Source: Dyella nitratireducens
GTDB taxonomy: Bacteria; Pseudomonadota; Gammaproteobacteria; Xanthomonadales; Rhodanobacteraceae
Reading direction: 5' to 3'
NCBI RefSeq assembly: GCF_014642835.1
Contig: NZ_BMJA01000004.1
Coordinates: 90,307 to 154,306, forward strand
DNA: 64,000 nucleotides
The translations under genes and the position numbers were made by a program. The notes below the pieces were generated by a model. The model saw only the letters and a list, made by a program, of their open reading frames with translations. It was not told the origin of the DNA and searched no databases. The first letter of the stretch is position 1. Each line of letters starts with the position of its first letter. Below are positions 26,719 through 35,846 of the stretch, piece after piece.

Positions 26719-27021
26719 ATGTCCGCGTTCGCCAGCTTCCGTGATTTCTATCCGTACTACCTCAACGAGCACCGGGATCGCCGTTGCCGTCGACTGCATT
26801 TCATCGGCAGCTCGCTGGTGTTGTTGATGGTGGTGTATGCCTTGGGTTCTGGACGGCTGGCTTGGCTGTGGTTGGTGCCCGTAGTCGGCTATGGGTTTGC
26901 ATGGATCGGCCACTTCGCATTCGAGAAGAACAAGCCGGCTACGTTTCAGCATCCCTTGTACAGCTTGATGGGCGATTGGGTGATGTATTGGGAAGTGCTG
27001 CGCGGCAGAGTGAAGATTTGA
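26719..27021 (+). CDS. Mpo1/DUF962-like small membrane protein
   Basis: 100 residues: an N-terminal FRDFYPYYLNEHRDRRCRRLHFIGS, two hydrophobic helices, then HFAFEKNKPATFQHPLYSLMGDW. The conserved His/Glu/Lys residues are those of the DUF962 family; the yeast member Mpo1 is an Fe(II) dioxygenase acting on 2-hydroxy fatty acids. The bacterial role is not established. The ATG at 26719 is used rather than the one four codons earlier. Confidence 0.85.
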   Translation: MSAFASFRDFYPYYLNEHRDRRCRRLHFIGSSLVLLMVVYALGSGRLAWLWLVPVVGYGFAWIGHFAFEKNKPATFQHPLYSLMGDWVMYWEVLRGRVKI

Positions 27022-27243
27022 TCGCGTAGGTTTCGCGCAAGCCTTACGAATCGTTGCGAGTATGTAAAGACAAATTAGGCGTGCAATGGGCTGCACGATT
27101 TCACGTTGAATCTATGCCGCAAGTCACACCCGCAAGCTTTTTCGGCTGAATGTGTACCAAACTGTCATATACACGAGACAACCGATGTATAGGGTGCACG
27201 TTACATTGCTTGTCCTCTGCCAGGTTCGACCGCGGATAGCCGC

Positions 27244-28821
27244 ATGAACGACCTCATTACTTCTGCGATACGTACGGATGCTTTATATCGCCGTCATGCA
27301 CTCGATAGCCGTGCTGCGTCCACCGCAAACGCCGACAGATTCTGGTTGCTGGCCATCGTGGCACTAAGCCTGGCGGCACGTCTGTTCCGCATTGATCATC
27401 AGTCGCTGTGGCTTGACGAGGTCTTTACGTTGCAGCGCATTCATCTGGACTTGAGCGGGCTGTTTGCCGACAGTTTTACCAATCGGCACATGCCTACCTA
27501 CTTCCTGCTATTGCGGCTGCTGTCTTACTTCTTTGGCGCGGGCCATGCCTGGGTGCGTGTTCCTTCTGCACTGTTTGGCGCGATGTCAGTAGGCATGGTG
27601 TACGTCATTGCGTCCCGCATTGGCAGTCGCTATGCGGGCGTCGTTGCCGGGTTACTGATGGCGTTGTCACCTTTGCAAGTGCAATACGGGCAGGAGGCGC
27701 GTTCGTATACGCTGGTGACCTTGTTGATCACGGTGGCGTTGTGGGGTTTGCTGCGGCTTGCGCAACATCCGCAGCATGCGGCTATTGATCTGCGCCGTGT
27801 GGATGCCGAGAGGATGGGGTGGGGGGGCTATGCGTTCGGCACGATTGCGGCACTGGACGTGCTTGGTGATGCCGTGCCGTGGTTGATCGCATCTAATCTT
27901 TCCTTGTGGTTGATCTGGCGCAGTCTTGCGCCATCTTCGGAAACACGTATCGCGTTTTGCCGTAACTGGCTGTGGAGCACCATCGCCATCGTTGGGTGCA
28001 TCGTGCCGTTCTATGTGGCGATCTTCGCTTTCAGCGACGGACACATGCTGCAGAAGTTCGACTGGATTCCACAGCTGAGCTGGCAGCACATGTGGGTGGT
28101 AGCGGGTAGTGTCTACCTGATGCGTATGCTAGCCGTGGTCAAGTTCGACCTGATGCATACCGCGGTGCCGCTGCTAGGCATGCTGGTGGCGCTGGCCGGA
28201 TGTGCTGGCGTGTTTCGTATGTGCAAGCGGCTGGAAGGGCGTGTGCTGTTGCTGAGCATGCTGGTGCTGCCACTGCTCATATTGAGCGTTTCTCTGTTCA
28301 AATCCATGCTGCTGCCGCGCTATGTGCTATGGAGCGCGGCACCGTTCTTTGTGCTCGCAGGGCTCGGCGCCGACTTGCTGCCGCGCCGGGTATTGATCAT
28401 GGCGGCCACGTTATTGCTGCTGCTGGGCGTAGTGAACCTGGGGCCGGTCTATCGCGCGGAAACCAAGCCGCGCTGGGACATGGCAGCGGCTACGTTGGCG
28501 GCCAATGTGCGGCCCGGGGATACGGTGTTCACCGGTGATCCCAACGCGCCCACCATGCTCTCGACATTGAAACCGAAGGGCGAGCTGCCGCTCGATGCTA
28601 CCGCGATGGTGACCTCGCAGCTCGACGAAGCCTTGGCGCGCTGGCGGCAGGGCAGCCGCGTATGGGCAGTCAACGGCCGCTCGGCGCTAGGGCAGCGCGA
28701 AGAATTGATCGACTTCAAAAATCGTATTGCTGCGCTAGGTACACCAGTGGTGGAGATTCCGCAGGGTAAGGAAATCACCATCCTGATGTTCCCGGCGCCT
28801 GACGAAGCCGAGCCGAACTAA
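27244..28821 (+). CDS. GT39/ArnT-like membrane glycosyltransferase
   Basis: 525 residues with about 11 membrane helices. Near the N-terminus is RIDHQSLWLDEVFTLQRI, the acidic GT-C motif of GT39/PMT/ArnT enzymes, followed by NRHMPTYFLLLRLLSYF and QVQYGQEARSYTL. Such enzymes transfer sugars from polyprenyl-phosphate donors to proteins or lipids on the periplasmic side. The C-terminal soluble part of about 130 residues is shorter than in ArnT. Substrate and acceptor are unknown; it has no glycan-gene neighbours. Nothing else is visible in the 220 bp upstream. Confidence 0.82.
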   Translation: MNDLITSAIRTDALYRRHALDSRAASTANADRFWLLAIVALSLAARLFRIDHQSLWLDEVFTLQRIHLDLSGLFADSFTNRHMPTYFLLLRLLSYFFGAGHAWVRVPSALFGAMSVGMVYVIASRIGSRYAGVVAGLLMALSPLQVQYGQEARSYTLVTLLITVALWGLLRLAQHPQHAAIDLRRVDAERMGWGGYAFGTIAALDVLGDAVPWLIASNLSLWLIWRSLAPSSETRIAFCRNWLWSTIAIVGCIVPFYVAIFAFSDGHMLQKFDWIPQLSWQHMWVVAGSVYLMRMLAVVKFDLMHTAVPLLGMLVALAGCAGVFRMCKRLEGRVLLLSMLVLPLLILSVSLFKSMLLPRYVLWSAAPFFVLAGLGADLLPRRVLIMAATLLLLLGVVNLGPVYRAETKPRWDMAAATLAANVRPGDTVFTGDPNAPTMLSTLKPKGELPLDATAMVTSQLDEALARWRQGSRVWAVNGRSALGQREELIDFKNRIAALGTPVVEIPQGKEITILMFPAPDEAEPN

Positions 28822-28829
28822 AGCGGCGC

Positions 28830-28858
28830 GTAGGTTGGGGAGCAAACCCCAACTCACC
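28830..28858. repeat. Shortened GTAGGTTGGG repeat, copy 3
   Basis: GTAGGTTGGGGAGCAAACCCCAACTCAC keeps the outer sequence and a TTGGGG/CCCCAA stem but has lost most of the arms seen at 3468-3541. It lies between the converging GT39 and cytochrome c'-like genes. Confidence 0.6.
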
Positions 28859-29248
28859 TCAGCGATATTGCTGATGGCATTCCTGGCAAACCTGATCCAC
28901 CGGCTTGAGCGCTGCGGCCAGGGCAGGGCAATCCGTGGGTGCCGATTGAACGGCCGTTTGCAAGGAAGTGTGTAATTTGCCGGCCAAATCCTTGAAAGGC
29001 TGCGGCGCATCCGGAAAGGCGGCGGGGATGTCTGCGGCAATCATCTGCATGTGCTGCAGCTGATCAAAATTCGTAGCCGCCTCGCAGCGCTGCCCTTTCA
29101 CTGCCTGCCCTAGCTGATGGCGATGAAAACCCATGGTCACCATCAGTGCTTCCGGAAACGGGTTGCGTTCGCTCAACGCCCGCATGGTGAACACGGTACC
29201 AAGAATGCCGATCACCAGACCCAGCACGATCAAGAGCGCTGCGCGCAT
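28859..29248 (-). CDS. Membrane-anchored cytochrome c'-like protein
   Basis: About 129 residues. An N-terminal hydrophobic anchor (LLIVLGLVIGILGTVFTM) is followed by a helical domain that ends with VDQVCQECHQQYR, a CxxCH haem site at the extreme C-terminus. That position is typical of four-helix-bundle cytochromes c'/c-556. Only one of the usual helical landmarks is recognisable, so family placement is by haem position. The ATG at 29248 is preferred over 29278. Confidence 0.7.
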   Translation of the reverse strand: MRAALLIVLGLVIGILGTVFTMRALSERNPFPEALMVTMGFHRHQLGQAVKGQRCEAATNFDQLQHMQMIAADIPAAFPDAPQPFKDLAGKLHTSLQTAVQSAPTDCPALAAALKPVDQVCQECHQQYR

Positions 29249-29392
29249 TGCTTTTCCTTTACGAAGGGCAGTGGGCACGAAGGATACCCCAACCCACTTT
29301 GAGGTCTCTTAGGCCGTAAAATAAGCAAGTCTTTTCGAGCCTGGAAACGGCGTGAATCCTTGCGTTCCTGACATGGCTGCCGGTGGCTGCCT

Positions 29393-30175
29393 ATGAGCGG
29401 TGCGTATCCTTCCGAGCGCTTTGATGGCGTCGAGCGCCTGTATGGTGCCGGCAGCGTGGCGAAGCTAGCGCAAAAACATGTTTGCGTGATCGGCATTGGC
29501 GGTGTCGGCTCCTGGGCCGCCGAGGCACTGGCGCGCTCCGGCGTGGGCCGGCTCACGCTGATCGATGCCGATGAGGTTTGCGTGTCCAACACCAATCGCC
29601 AGTTGCATGCGCTGGATGGCGAGTATGGCAAGCCGAAAGTAGGCGTAATCGCCGCGCGCGCGCATGCGATCAACCCCGCGATCCGCCTGGAGGCGATCGA
29701 GCGCTTTCTCACGCCCGCCACGCTGGATGAACTGCTGGGCCGCGGTTATGACGTCGTGCTGGATGCCTGCGATGCATTTCGCGTCAAACTGGAGGCCATC
29801 GCCTGGTGCCGCCGCCGCAAGCTGCCGATGGTGACGGTGGGTTCGGCAGGTGGGCGCACCGATCCAACGCAGATTCGCGTGCGCGATCTTTCGCGCACGG
29901 AACACGATGCCATGTTCAGCCTGATTCGGAAAAAACTCCGGCAGGATTTCGGCTTCCCACGTAATCCGGATCGCTACTTTGGCGTGTCGGCGGTGTACTC
30001 GCTGCAGAACGTGCAATACCCGCAACCGGATGGCACCGTATGTGGCACTCGTCCACCTGGCGGTGATTCCTTGAACCTTGCCTGCGGTGGCGGCTTGGGT
30101 GCCGCCACGCATGTCACCGGCGCGTTTGCGTTTGCGGCGGTAGGGAAGGTGATGGAGAAATTGCTGGAGCGCTAG
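29393..30175 (+). CDS. tcdA: tRNA threonylcarbamoyladenosine dehydratase
   Basis: 260 residues of the ThiF/E1-like family. VCVIGIGGVGSWAAEALARSG is the ATP-binding loop, LIDADEVCVSNTNRQLHAL the adenylation segment and DACDAFRVK the downstream Asp; the C-terminal GTRPPGGDSLNLACGGGLG is typical of TcdA/CsdL. It cyclises t6A to ct6A at position 37 of ANN-decoding tRNAs in an ATP-dependent reaction. No csdA or csdE neighbour is in the window. Confidence 0.93.
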   Translation: MSGAYPSERFDGVERLYGAGSVAKLAQKHVCVIGIGGVGSWAAEALARSGVGRLTLIDADEVCVSNTNRQLHALDGEYGKPKVGVIAARAHAINPAIRLEAIERFLTPATLDELLGRGYDVVLDACDAFRVKLEAIAWCRRRKLPMVTVGSAGGRTDPTQIRVRDLSRTEHDAMFSLIRKKLRQDFGFPRNPDRYFGVSAVYSLQNVQYPQPDGTVCGTRPPGGDSLNLACGGGLGAATHVTGAFAFAAVGKVMEKLLER

Positions 30176-30216
30176 CAACCGCTTCGTTGTGAATGATGAG
30201 GGCGTTGCACTCAGTG

Positions 30217-30247
30217 CAACCCTCTCCTCGAAAGGAGAGGGTTAGCA
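30217..30247. repeat. CCCTCTCC palindromic repeat
   Basis: AACCCTCTCCT and AGGAGAGGGTT arms with a CGAA loop. Related hairpins with CCTCTCCCC/GGGAGAGG cores are at 33050-33075 and 60052-60075. This one sits between the convergent tcdA and phbB genes and may serve as their common transcript end. Confidence 0.65.
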
Positions 30248-30256
30248 TGCGCGGCA

Positions 30257-30997
30257 TTACCAGCCCATGTAATGCCCACCGTTGATCGCCAAGTTCGCGC
30301 CGGTGATCCAACTGGCATCTTCGGTGGTGAAGAACGCCACGGCATGCGCGATTTCCTCCGGTTTACCGAGCCGGCCGACGGGAATCTGCGCGACGATCTT
30401 GTCACGCACTTCTTCCGGCACCGCCATCACCATGTCGGTGGCTACGTAGCCGGGCGAGACGGTGTTCACGGTGATGCCGAAGCGCGCGTTTTCCTGCGCC
30501 AGCGAGATGGTGAAGCCGTGCATACCGGCCTTCGCCGCCGCGTAGTTGGCTTGGCCGTACTGGCCTTTCTGGCCGTTGATCGAGCTGATCTGCACAATGC
30601 GGCCCCATTTGCGGGTGCGCATGTCCTCGATCACCGGGCGGGTGACGTTGAAGCAGGCGTTGAGGTTGGTATTCACCACATCCATCCACTGCTGATAGGT
30701 CATCTTGTGGAAGGTGGTGTCGCGAGTGATGCCGGCGTTGTTGACCAGGATCTCTACCTTGCCAACCTTGTGATGGATCGCATTGACCATGTTCTCGCAC
30801 GAGACCGGGTCGGCCACGTCGCCCTGCACCATGGCCACTTCAATGCCATCCTGAGTCATGGCCTTGTGCCAAGATTGGGCCTTCGCTTCGTCACGGTAGT
30901 TCGTGACAACTTTATGTCCCTGTTTGGCCAGGTAGCGCACGATCGCGGTACCAATGCCGCCAGTGCCGCCTGTGACGAGAGCCGTACGCTGGGTCAT
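30257..30997 (-). CDS. phbB: Acetoacetyl-CoA reductase (PhaB-type SDR)
   Basis: 246 residues. A classical short-chain dehydrogenase: TGGTGGIGTAI (NADPH loop), NNAG, Ser in QISSINGQKGQYGQANYAAAK and the Tyr/Lys pair therein; the C-terminus GHYMGW matches PhaB exactly. It reduces acetoacetyl-CoA to (R)-3-hydroxybutyryl-CoA for polyhydroxyalkanoate synthesis. No phaA or phaC is nearby, so the polymerase would have to be elsewhere. Confidence 0.92.
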   Translation of the reverse strand: MTQRTALVTGGTGGIGTAIVRYLAKQGHKVVTNYRDEAKAQSWHKAMTQDGIEVAMVQGDVADPVSCENMVNAIHHKVGKVEILVNNAGITRDTTFHKMTYQQWMDVVNTNLNACFNVTRPVIEDMRTRKWGRIVQISSINGQKGQYGQANYAAAKAGMHGFTISLAQENARFGITVNTVSPGYVATDMVMAVPEEVRDKIVAQIPVGRLGKPEEIAHAVAFFTTEDASWITGANLAINGGHYMGW

Positions 30998-31135
30998 GCC
31001 TGTTCTCCTTGTAATGTCTGCGTAATGAAGTACCGCGCAACGCGCGCGAACCCGCTGAGGTTATACGCAGACATCATGAAGGCATAGCAGTTCTTGACAG
31101 CACGCCGAAGCTGCGCATCGGATCGTTATACAAGG

Positions 31136-32002
31136 TTAAGCGGCGCGATGATCGCTGCATTGCGTCAAACGACGCGGATCGAAATGCTTGAGTGCTGCGT
31201 CCAGCAAATCGGATGGATGGCCGGCTGTCTCGGTCGTGGTGATGCCCAGAAATGTGAGCGCGCGATGCAGGCTCGGTATAGGGTCGGATACATCGACCTC
31301 GCGTGAGCGTTCGGACTTCGACAACTTGTGGCCTTCACTGTCCAGTACCAGCGGTAGATGCAGATAATGCGGCGTCGGCAAACCCAGGCAACGTTGCAGC
31401 CAGATCTGCCGTGGCGTGGAATCGAGCAGATCGCTGCCGCGCACCACCTGGGTGATGCCTTGCCAGGCATCATCCACCACGCAGGCGAGCTGGTAAGAAT
31501 AGAAACCTTCCACCCGGCGGATCACGAAATCACCCACGCTCTCACGCAAATGCTGCTGTTGCGGGCCTTGTCGTTCATCGATGAAGCTGACGGTTTCATC
31601 TGCAACCCGGATGCGCCAGGCAGGTTCGCGTTGGGGATCAGGCCGGGCTATGCAGCGGCCGTCACGATGGATGCCGCCCGCCGCTGCCAGGTCGCTGCGG
31701 CTGCACCAACAGGGGAATACCAAACCCATCCGCCGCAGTTGTTCGAAGGCGGTTTCATAAGCAGCGATGCGGGACGATTGGTGAATGACAGGCTCGTCCG
31801 CCACGAGGCCGAATGCAGGTAAGGCGGCGAGGATGGCCGCGGCCGAACCAGGCACCTCACGTGGCGGATCGATGTCTTCCATCCGCACCAGCCACTGCCC
31901 ACCCGCGTGGCGCGCGCATAACCAGCTCCCCACGGCGGCAACCAGGGAGCCTGCGTGCAAGAGTCCAGTGGGAGAGGGGGCGAAGCGTCCGCGATAGCTC
32001 AT
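31136..32002 (-). CDS. gluQ: Glutamyl-Q tRNA(Asp) synthetase
   Basis: 288 residues, equivalent to the catalytic half of GluRS with no anticodon-binding domain. FAPSPTGLLHAGSLVAAVGSW carries the HIGH-like motif and HKLSKSERS the KMSKS-like motif; FPCWCSRSDL with Cys residues farther on suggests the zinc site. It attaches glutamate to queuosine at position 34 of tRNA(Asp). It is divergent from htpX. Confidence 0.93.
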   Translation of the reverse strand: MSYRGRFAPSPTGLLHAGSLVAAVGSWLCARHAGGQWLVRMEDIDPPREVPGSAAAILAALPAFGLVADEPVIHQSSRIAAYETAFEQLRRMGLVFPCWCSRSDLAAAGGIHRDGRCIARPDPQREPAWRIRVADETVSFIDERQGPQQQHLRESVGDFVIRRVEGFYSYQLACVVDDAWQGITQVVRGSDLLDSTPRQIWLQRCLGLPTPHYLHLPLVLDSEGHKLSKSERSREVDVSDPIPSLHRALTFLGITTTETAGHPSDLLDAALKHFDPRRLTQCSDHRAA

Positions 32003-32143
32003 CGCACCATTCTACGTAAGCTGACCGGCATGTCGGCGGCGGGGCAGATTGCGGCGCTTAACTCTTGAAAAACGTAGGTTTAGCCAGAATCTCTGGTGCT
32101 GGTTACCATGGTAGACATTCGGAAGAACTCTTTAGGGACGACT

Positions 32144-33037
32144 ATGCGCCGCATCGCACTTTTTCTTCTCACCAATATCGCTGTCCTGCTGCTGCTAAGC
32201 ATCGTCTGCCATATCTTCGGCATCGATCAGTGGGCGGCCATGCGTGGCTATGGCGGTATGGGCGGGTTGCTTGCCTATGCCGCGGTCTTCGGTATGGGTG
32301 GTGCCTTCATCTCGCTGGCCATGTCCAAGTGGATGGCCAAGATGACCACCGGTGCGCGCGTCATCGAGCAGCCACAGAACGAGGCTGAGCGTTGGCTGGT
32401 CGACACGGTGCGCCGCCATGCACAGAACGCCGGCATCGGCATGCCCGAGGTGGCGGTCTATGACGCGCCGGAAATGAATGCCTTCGCTACCGGCATGAGC
32501 AAGAACCATGCGCTGGTAGCCGTAAGTACCGGCTTGCTGCAGCAGATGGATCGTGAGCAGGTCACCGCCGTGCTCGGGCACGAAATAGGCCACGTTGCCA
32601 ATGGCGACATGGTGACGCTCACCTTGATCCAGGGCGTGCTCAATACGTTGGTGATCGTGGCTGCGCGCATCGTCGGCCGTCTGGTCGATAGCTGGCTTTC
32701 CGGTGGTCGCGACAATCGCGGAGGTAGCGGCATCGGCTACTTCGTCTCGGTAATGGTGCTGCAGTTGGTGTTCGGCCTGTTCGCTTCGATGATCGTGATG
32801 GCCTTCTCGCGCTGGCGCGAATTCCGTGCGGATGCCGCGGGCGCCAAACTCGCCGGCCGTGGAGCGATGATCTCCGCGCTGCAGCGCCTGCAGCTCAACC
32901 ATGGCGAAAGCACCCTGCCCAAGACGATGGCTGCCTTCGGTATCTCCGGTCCGCTGGCGCAGGGACTGCAACGCCTGTTCATGAGTCATCCGCCGCTGGA
33001 TGAGCGCATCGCGGCGCTGCAGAAGCAGATGATGTAA
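32144..33037 (+). CDS. htpX: Protease HtpX
   Basis: About 297 residues. There are two N-terminal membrane helices, then the cytosolic M48 domain with HEIGHVANGDMVTLTLIQG (zinc site), a second helix pair and EFRADAAGAKLAG with the third zinc ligand. HtpX degrades misfolded inner-membrane proteins together with FtsH. I choose the ATG at 32144 (MRRIALFLLTN), which gives the standard N-terminus; the frame begins 48 bp upstream. Confidence 0.95.
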   Translation: MRRIALFLLTNIAVLLLLSIVCHIFGIDQWAAMRGYGGMGGLLAYAAVFGMGGAFISLAMSKWMAKMTTGARVIEQPQNEAERWLVDTVRRHAQNAGIGMPEVAVYDAPEMNAFATGMSKNHALVAVSTGLLQQMDREQVTAVLGHEIGHVANGDMVTLTLIQGVLNTLVIVAARIVGRLVDSWLSGGRDNRGGSGIGYFVSVMVLQLVFGLFASMIVMAFSRWREFRADAAGAKLAGRGAMISALQRLQLNHGESTLPKTMAAFGISGPLAQGLQRLFMSHPPLDERIAALQKQMM

Positions 33038-33045
33038 TGGTTTTT

Positions 33046-33080
33046 TCCCTCTCCCCACCGGGGAGAGGGTTGGGTGAGGG
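33046..33080. repeat. CCCTCTCCCC hairpin repeat
   Basis: CCCTCTCCCC and GGGGAGAGGG are perfect inverted arms around an ACC loop, followed by a G-rich tail. It lies 10 nt beyond the htpX stop and probably ends its transcript. Confidence 0.7.
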
Positions 33081-33217
33081 GAGAATCTAGCGACACCGCC
33101 GGATTCGGAGCGTTGCTTCGTTGAAGTCTGGGGTAAACCTTGGTCCCTCACTCACGCCTCTCCGTGTGAGAGGTAATCTTGTTCTTCTTTGTTATCTGAC
33201 TAACCTTCGACGACACC

Positions 33218-35086
33218 ATGACCACTACAGCCGAAACCCGTAAATTCGAAGCCGAAGTCGCTCAGGTGCTGCACCTGGTGACGCACTCGCTCTACTCGCA
33301 CAAGGAAATCTTCCTGCGCGAGCTCATCTCCAACGCATCGGATGCTTGCGACAAGCTCCGTTTCGAATCCATCGGCAGGCCTGAGCTGCTGTCCGGCGAT
33401 GCCGAGTTGCATATCGACGTGAGCTGGGACACTGACAACCGTACCGTCACCATACGCGATAACGGCGTCGGCATGAGTCGCGACGAAATTGTCGCCAACC
33501 TGGGCACTATCGCCAGTTCCGGCACGCGCCGTTTTCTGGAAGCGATGAGCACCGAGCAGAAAGGTGATGCGCGGCTGATCGGCCAGTTCGGCGTCGGGTT
33601 CTACTCGTCTTTCGTGGTGGCCGACAAGGTCACCGTGCTCAGCCGCCGCGCTGGACTGCCGGCCAGCGAAGGCGTGAAGTGGGAAAGCGACGGCAAGGGC
33701 GAATACTTGCTGGAACAGATCGAACTGCCCGAACGCGGCACGGCGATCGTGCTGCATCTGAAGGCTGATGAGGATGATTTCCTCAAGCGCTGGGAGCTGC
33801 GCTCGTTGATTACGCGCTACTCCGACCACGTCGCTTTCCCGATTCGTCTGCCGGTGGAAAAGGACGACAAGCCTACCGACGAATGGGAAACCGTGAACGC
33901 CGCTTCCGCGCTATGGACCAAGTCCAAGAGCGAGATCAGCGACGAGGAATACCAGAACTTCTACAAGTCGCTGGGCCACGACTTCAACGATGCACTCGCC
34001 TGGACGCACAACCGCGTCGAAGGCAACCAGAGCTATATCACGCTGCTTTATCTCCCCTCGCAGCCGCCGTTCGAGCTGATGATGGGCGGACGTGATGAGC
34101 GCAAGGGCTTGAAGCTCTACATCAAGCGTGTCTTCATCATGGACGCCGCCGAGCAATTGCTGCCCAACTACCTGCGCTTCGTGCGTGGCGTGGTCGATGC
34201 TGATGATCTGCCGCTCAACGTGAGCCGAGAGATCCTGCAGCAGAACCGCCAGCTGGAACGCATCAAGGCCGCCTGCGTGAAGCGCGTGCTGGACCTGATC
34301 GAAAAGCTGGCCAAGGACGAGCCGGAGAAATTCCAGACCTTCTACAAGGCCTTCGGCAACACGCTCAAGGAAGGCATCGTGGAAGATCATGCCAACCGCG
34401 AGCGCATCGCCAAGCTGCTGCGCTTTGCCTCCACCAAGGGCGAGGGCAGCACGCAGAGCGTGTCGCTGGACGATTACATCGGCCGCATGCCGGTGAGCCA
34501 GGACACCATCTGGTACATCACCGCCGACAGCTACGCCGCTGCGGTCGGCAGCCCGCAGTTGGAAGCGTTCAAGGCCAAGGACATCGAAGTGCTGCTGATG
34601 TTCGATCGCATCGACGAGTGGATGCTGGGCAGCTTGAACGAATACAGCGGCAAGAAGCTGCGCAACGTCGCCAAGGGTGAGCTGCCGCTGGACGAGGAAG
34701 CGAAGAAGCAGCAGGAAGAGGCCAGCAAGGCGGCCGAGCCGCTGTTGAAGAAGCTGAAGGATCTGCTGGGCGATCGCGTCGGCGATGTGAAGGTGTCCGC
34801 ACGCCTGACCGATTCGCCGTCGTGCCTGGCGTTGTCGGATTACGAGATGGCGCCGCACCTGGCGCGACTGTTGCGCGAAGCAGGCCACGACATGCCATCC
34901 AGCAAGCCGACGCTCGAGATCAATCCGCAGCATGCGCTGCTCAAGCGGGTGGAAACGGAGAGTGACGAAGGCAAGTCGCGAGATCTCGCCAACCTGTTGC
35001 TGGAGCAGGCGGAGATTGCGGCAGGTGCACCGTTGCCTGATCCGGCGGCGTTCGTGCAACGTTTGAATCGCGTGTTGTTGGGTTGA
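33218..35086 (+). CDS. htpG: Molecular chaperone HtpG (Hsp90)
   Basis: 622 residues. The GHKL ATPase domain shows LRELISNASDACDKLRFES, RDNGVGMSRDEI, and GQFGVGFYSSFVVADKV; the middle domain follows from about residue 230 (TLLYLPSQPPFELMM) and the C-terminal dimerisation domain from about 510. It is the cytosolic Hsp90 that remodels late-stage clients with DnaK. Full length and intact. Close to htpX, another heat-shock gene, but with its own 180-bp upstream region. Confidence 0.97.
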   Translation: MTTTAETRKFEAEVAQVLHLVTHSLYSHKEIFLRELISNASDACDKLRFESIGRPELLSGDAELHIDVSWDTDNRTVTIRDNGVGMSRDEIVANLGTIASSGTRRFLEAMSTEQKGDARLIGQFGVGFYSSFVVADKVTVLSRRAGLPASEGVKWESDGKGEYLLEQIELPERGTAIVLHLKADEDDFLKRWELRSLITRYSDHVAFPIRLPVEKDDKPTDEWETVNAASALWTKSKSEISDEEYQNFYKSLGHDFNDALAWTHNRVEGNQSYITLLYLPSQPPFELMMGGRDERKGLKLYIKRVFIMDAAEQLLPNYLRFVRGVVDADDLPLNVSREILQQNRQLERIKAACVKRVLDLIEKLAKDEPEKFQTFYKAFGNTLKEGIVEDHANRERIAKLLRFASTKGEGSTQSVSLDDYIGRMPVSQDTIWYITADSYAAAVGSPQLEAFKAKDIEVLLMFDRIDEWMLGSLNEYSGKKLRNVAKGELPLDEEAKKQQEEASKAAEPLLKKLKDLLGDRVGDVKVSARLTDSPSCLALSDYEMAPHLARLLREAGHDMPSSKPTLEINPQHALLKRVETESDEGKSRDLANLLLEQAEIAAGAPLPDPAAFVQRLNRVLLG

Positions 35087-35092
35087 TGATGC

Positions 35093-35128
35093 TCTTGCTC
35101 CATCTGAAATGGTGGATGGAGTAAGAGA
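35093..35128 (+). terminator. Hairpin after htpG
   Basis: CTCTTGCTCCATC pairs with GATGGAGTAAGAG (one G-U pair) 7 nt after the htpG stop. There is no clear T-run, so it may stabilise the 3' end instead of terminating strongly. Confidence 0.5.
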
Positions 35129-35140
35129 TAAGTTGCCCTC

Positions 35141-35228
35141 ATGGTCGTCATTCCTGCGAAAGCGGGAATCCAACTCCGCCTTTGCATCGGAGCAAAATGG
35201 ATTCCCGCTTTCGCGGGAATGATGGCCG
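35141..35228. repeat. Palindromic intergenic repeat, copy 2 (dRS3-like arms)
   Basis: It has the same architecture and arm sequence as 630-713: an arm with GAAAGCGGGAATCCA, about 30 nt of unrelated spacer, then ATGGATTCCCGCTTTCGCGG and AATGATGGCC. Both copies lie between converging genes and differ in the central spacer. Confidence 0.8.
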
Positions 35229-35234
35229 TTGGGG

Positions 35235-35846
35235 TTACGCTGCGATGAGGTGCAAACGCGGCAGGTGCATGCCCCACACAACCGCTAGCAAACGCATCAA
35301 AAGGATTACCGCTACGCCTACGCTCACGGCAATTCCCCGCGGCGCTTTAAGCTTCTGCAAAACCAGATATGCCACGACTCCGGCAATCGCCGCCGTCGCA
35401 TAAAGATCCTGCTGAAAGATCAACGGCACCCGGGCGCTCATCACATCGCGCAACATGCCGCCGGCCGTGCCGGTCATCGCTCCCATCAGCACCACGATCA
35501 ACCACGACAATCCCGCGGCCTCCGCAATCTGCGCACCGCTGATCGCAAACAGCGCCAACCCCAAGGCATCCGCAATCAGGAAGCCTTGGCCCGGCGGCGG
35601 AAAGAACGCGACGTAGACCATGGTCAACGCCGAAGCGACCAGGATCACCAGCAGATAACGCGCATCGCGCACCCAGAAAATCGGATGGCGATTGAGCAGT
35701 ACGTCACGTAACGTGCCGCCGCCGATCGCTGTCAGTGCGGCCAGCGCCAAGCCACCAAGCAGATCCATGCCCGCATGCGCGGCGATCAGTACGCCGCTTA
35801 CAGCGAACACCGCCACGCCAATCAGGTCCAGCAGGTAGAGCAACAT
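35235..35846 (-). CDS. TRIC/YicG family membrane protein (UPF0126)
   Basis: 203 residues, seven predicted helices in two inverted repeats of the UPF0126 domain: LDLIGVAVFAVSGVLIA with TAIGGGTLRDVLL, and ADALGLALFAISGAQIA with GAMTGTAGGMLRDVM. The glycine-rich GGGTLRD and AGGMLRD pairs mark the trimeric intracellular cation channel fold. Bacterial members conduct monovalent cations in vitro; some are linked to glycine uptake. Confidence 0.92.
   Translation of the reverse strand: MLLYLLDLIGVAVFAVSGVLIAAHAGMDLLGGLALAALTAIGGGTLRDVLLNRHPIFWVRDARYLLVILVASALTMVYVAFFPPPGQGFLIADALGLALFAISGAQIAEAAGLSWLIVVLMGAMTGTAGGMLRDVMSARVPLIFQQDLYATAAIAGVVAYLVLQKLKAPRGIAVSVGVAVILLMRLLAVVWGMHLPRLHLIAA

Noticed and set aside
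33911..35281. 456-codon minus-strand open frame over htpG
   Set aside because: Antisense shadow; it also runs into a palindromic repeat, which real genes here do not.
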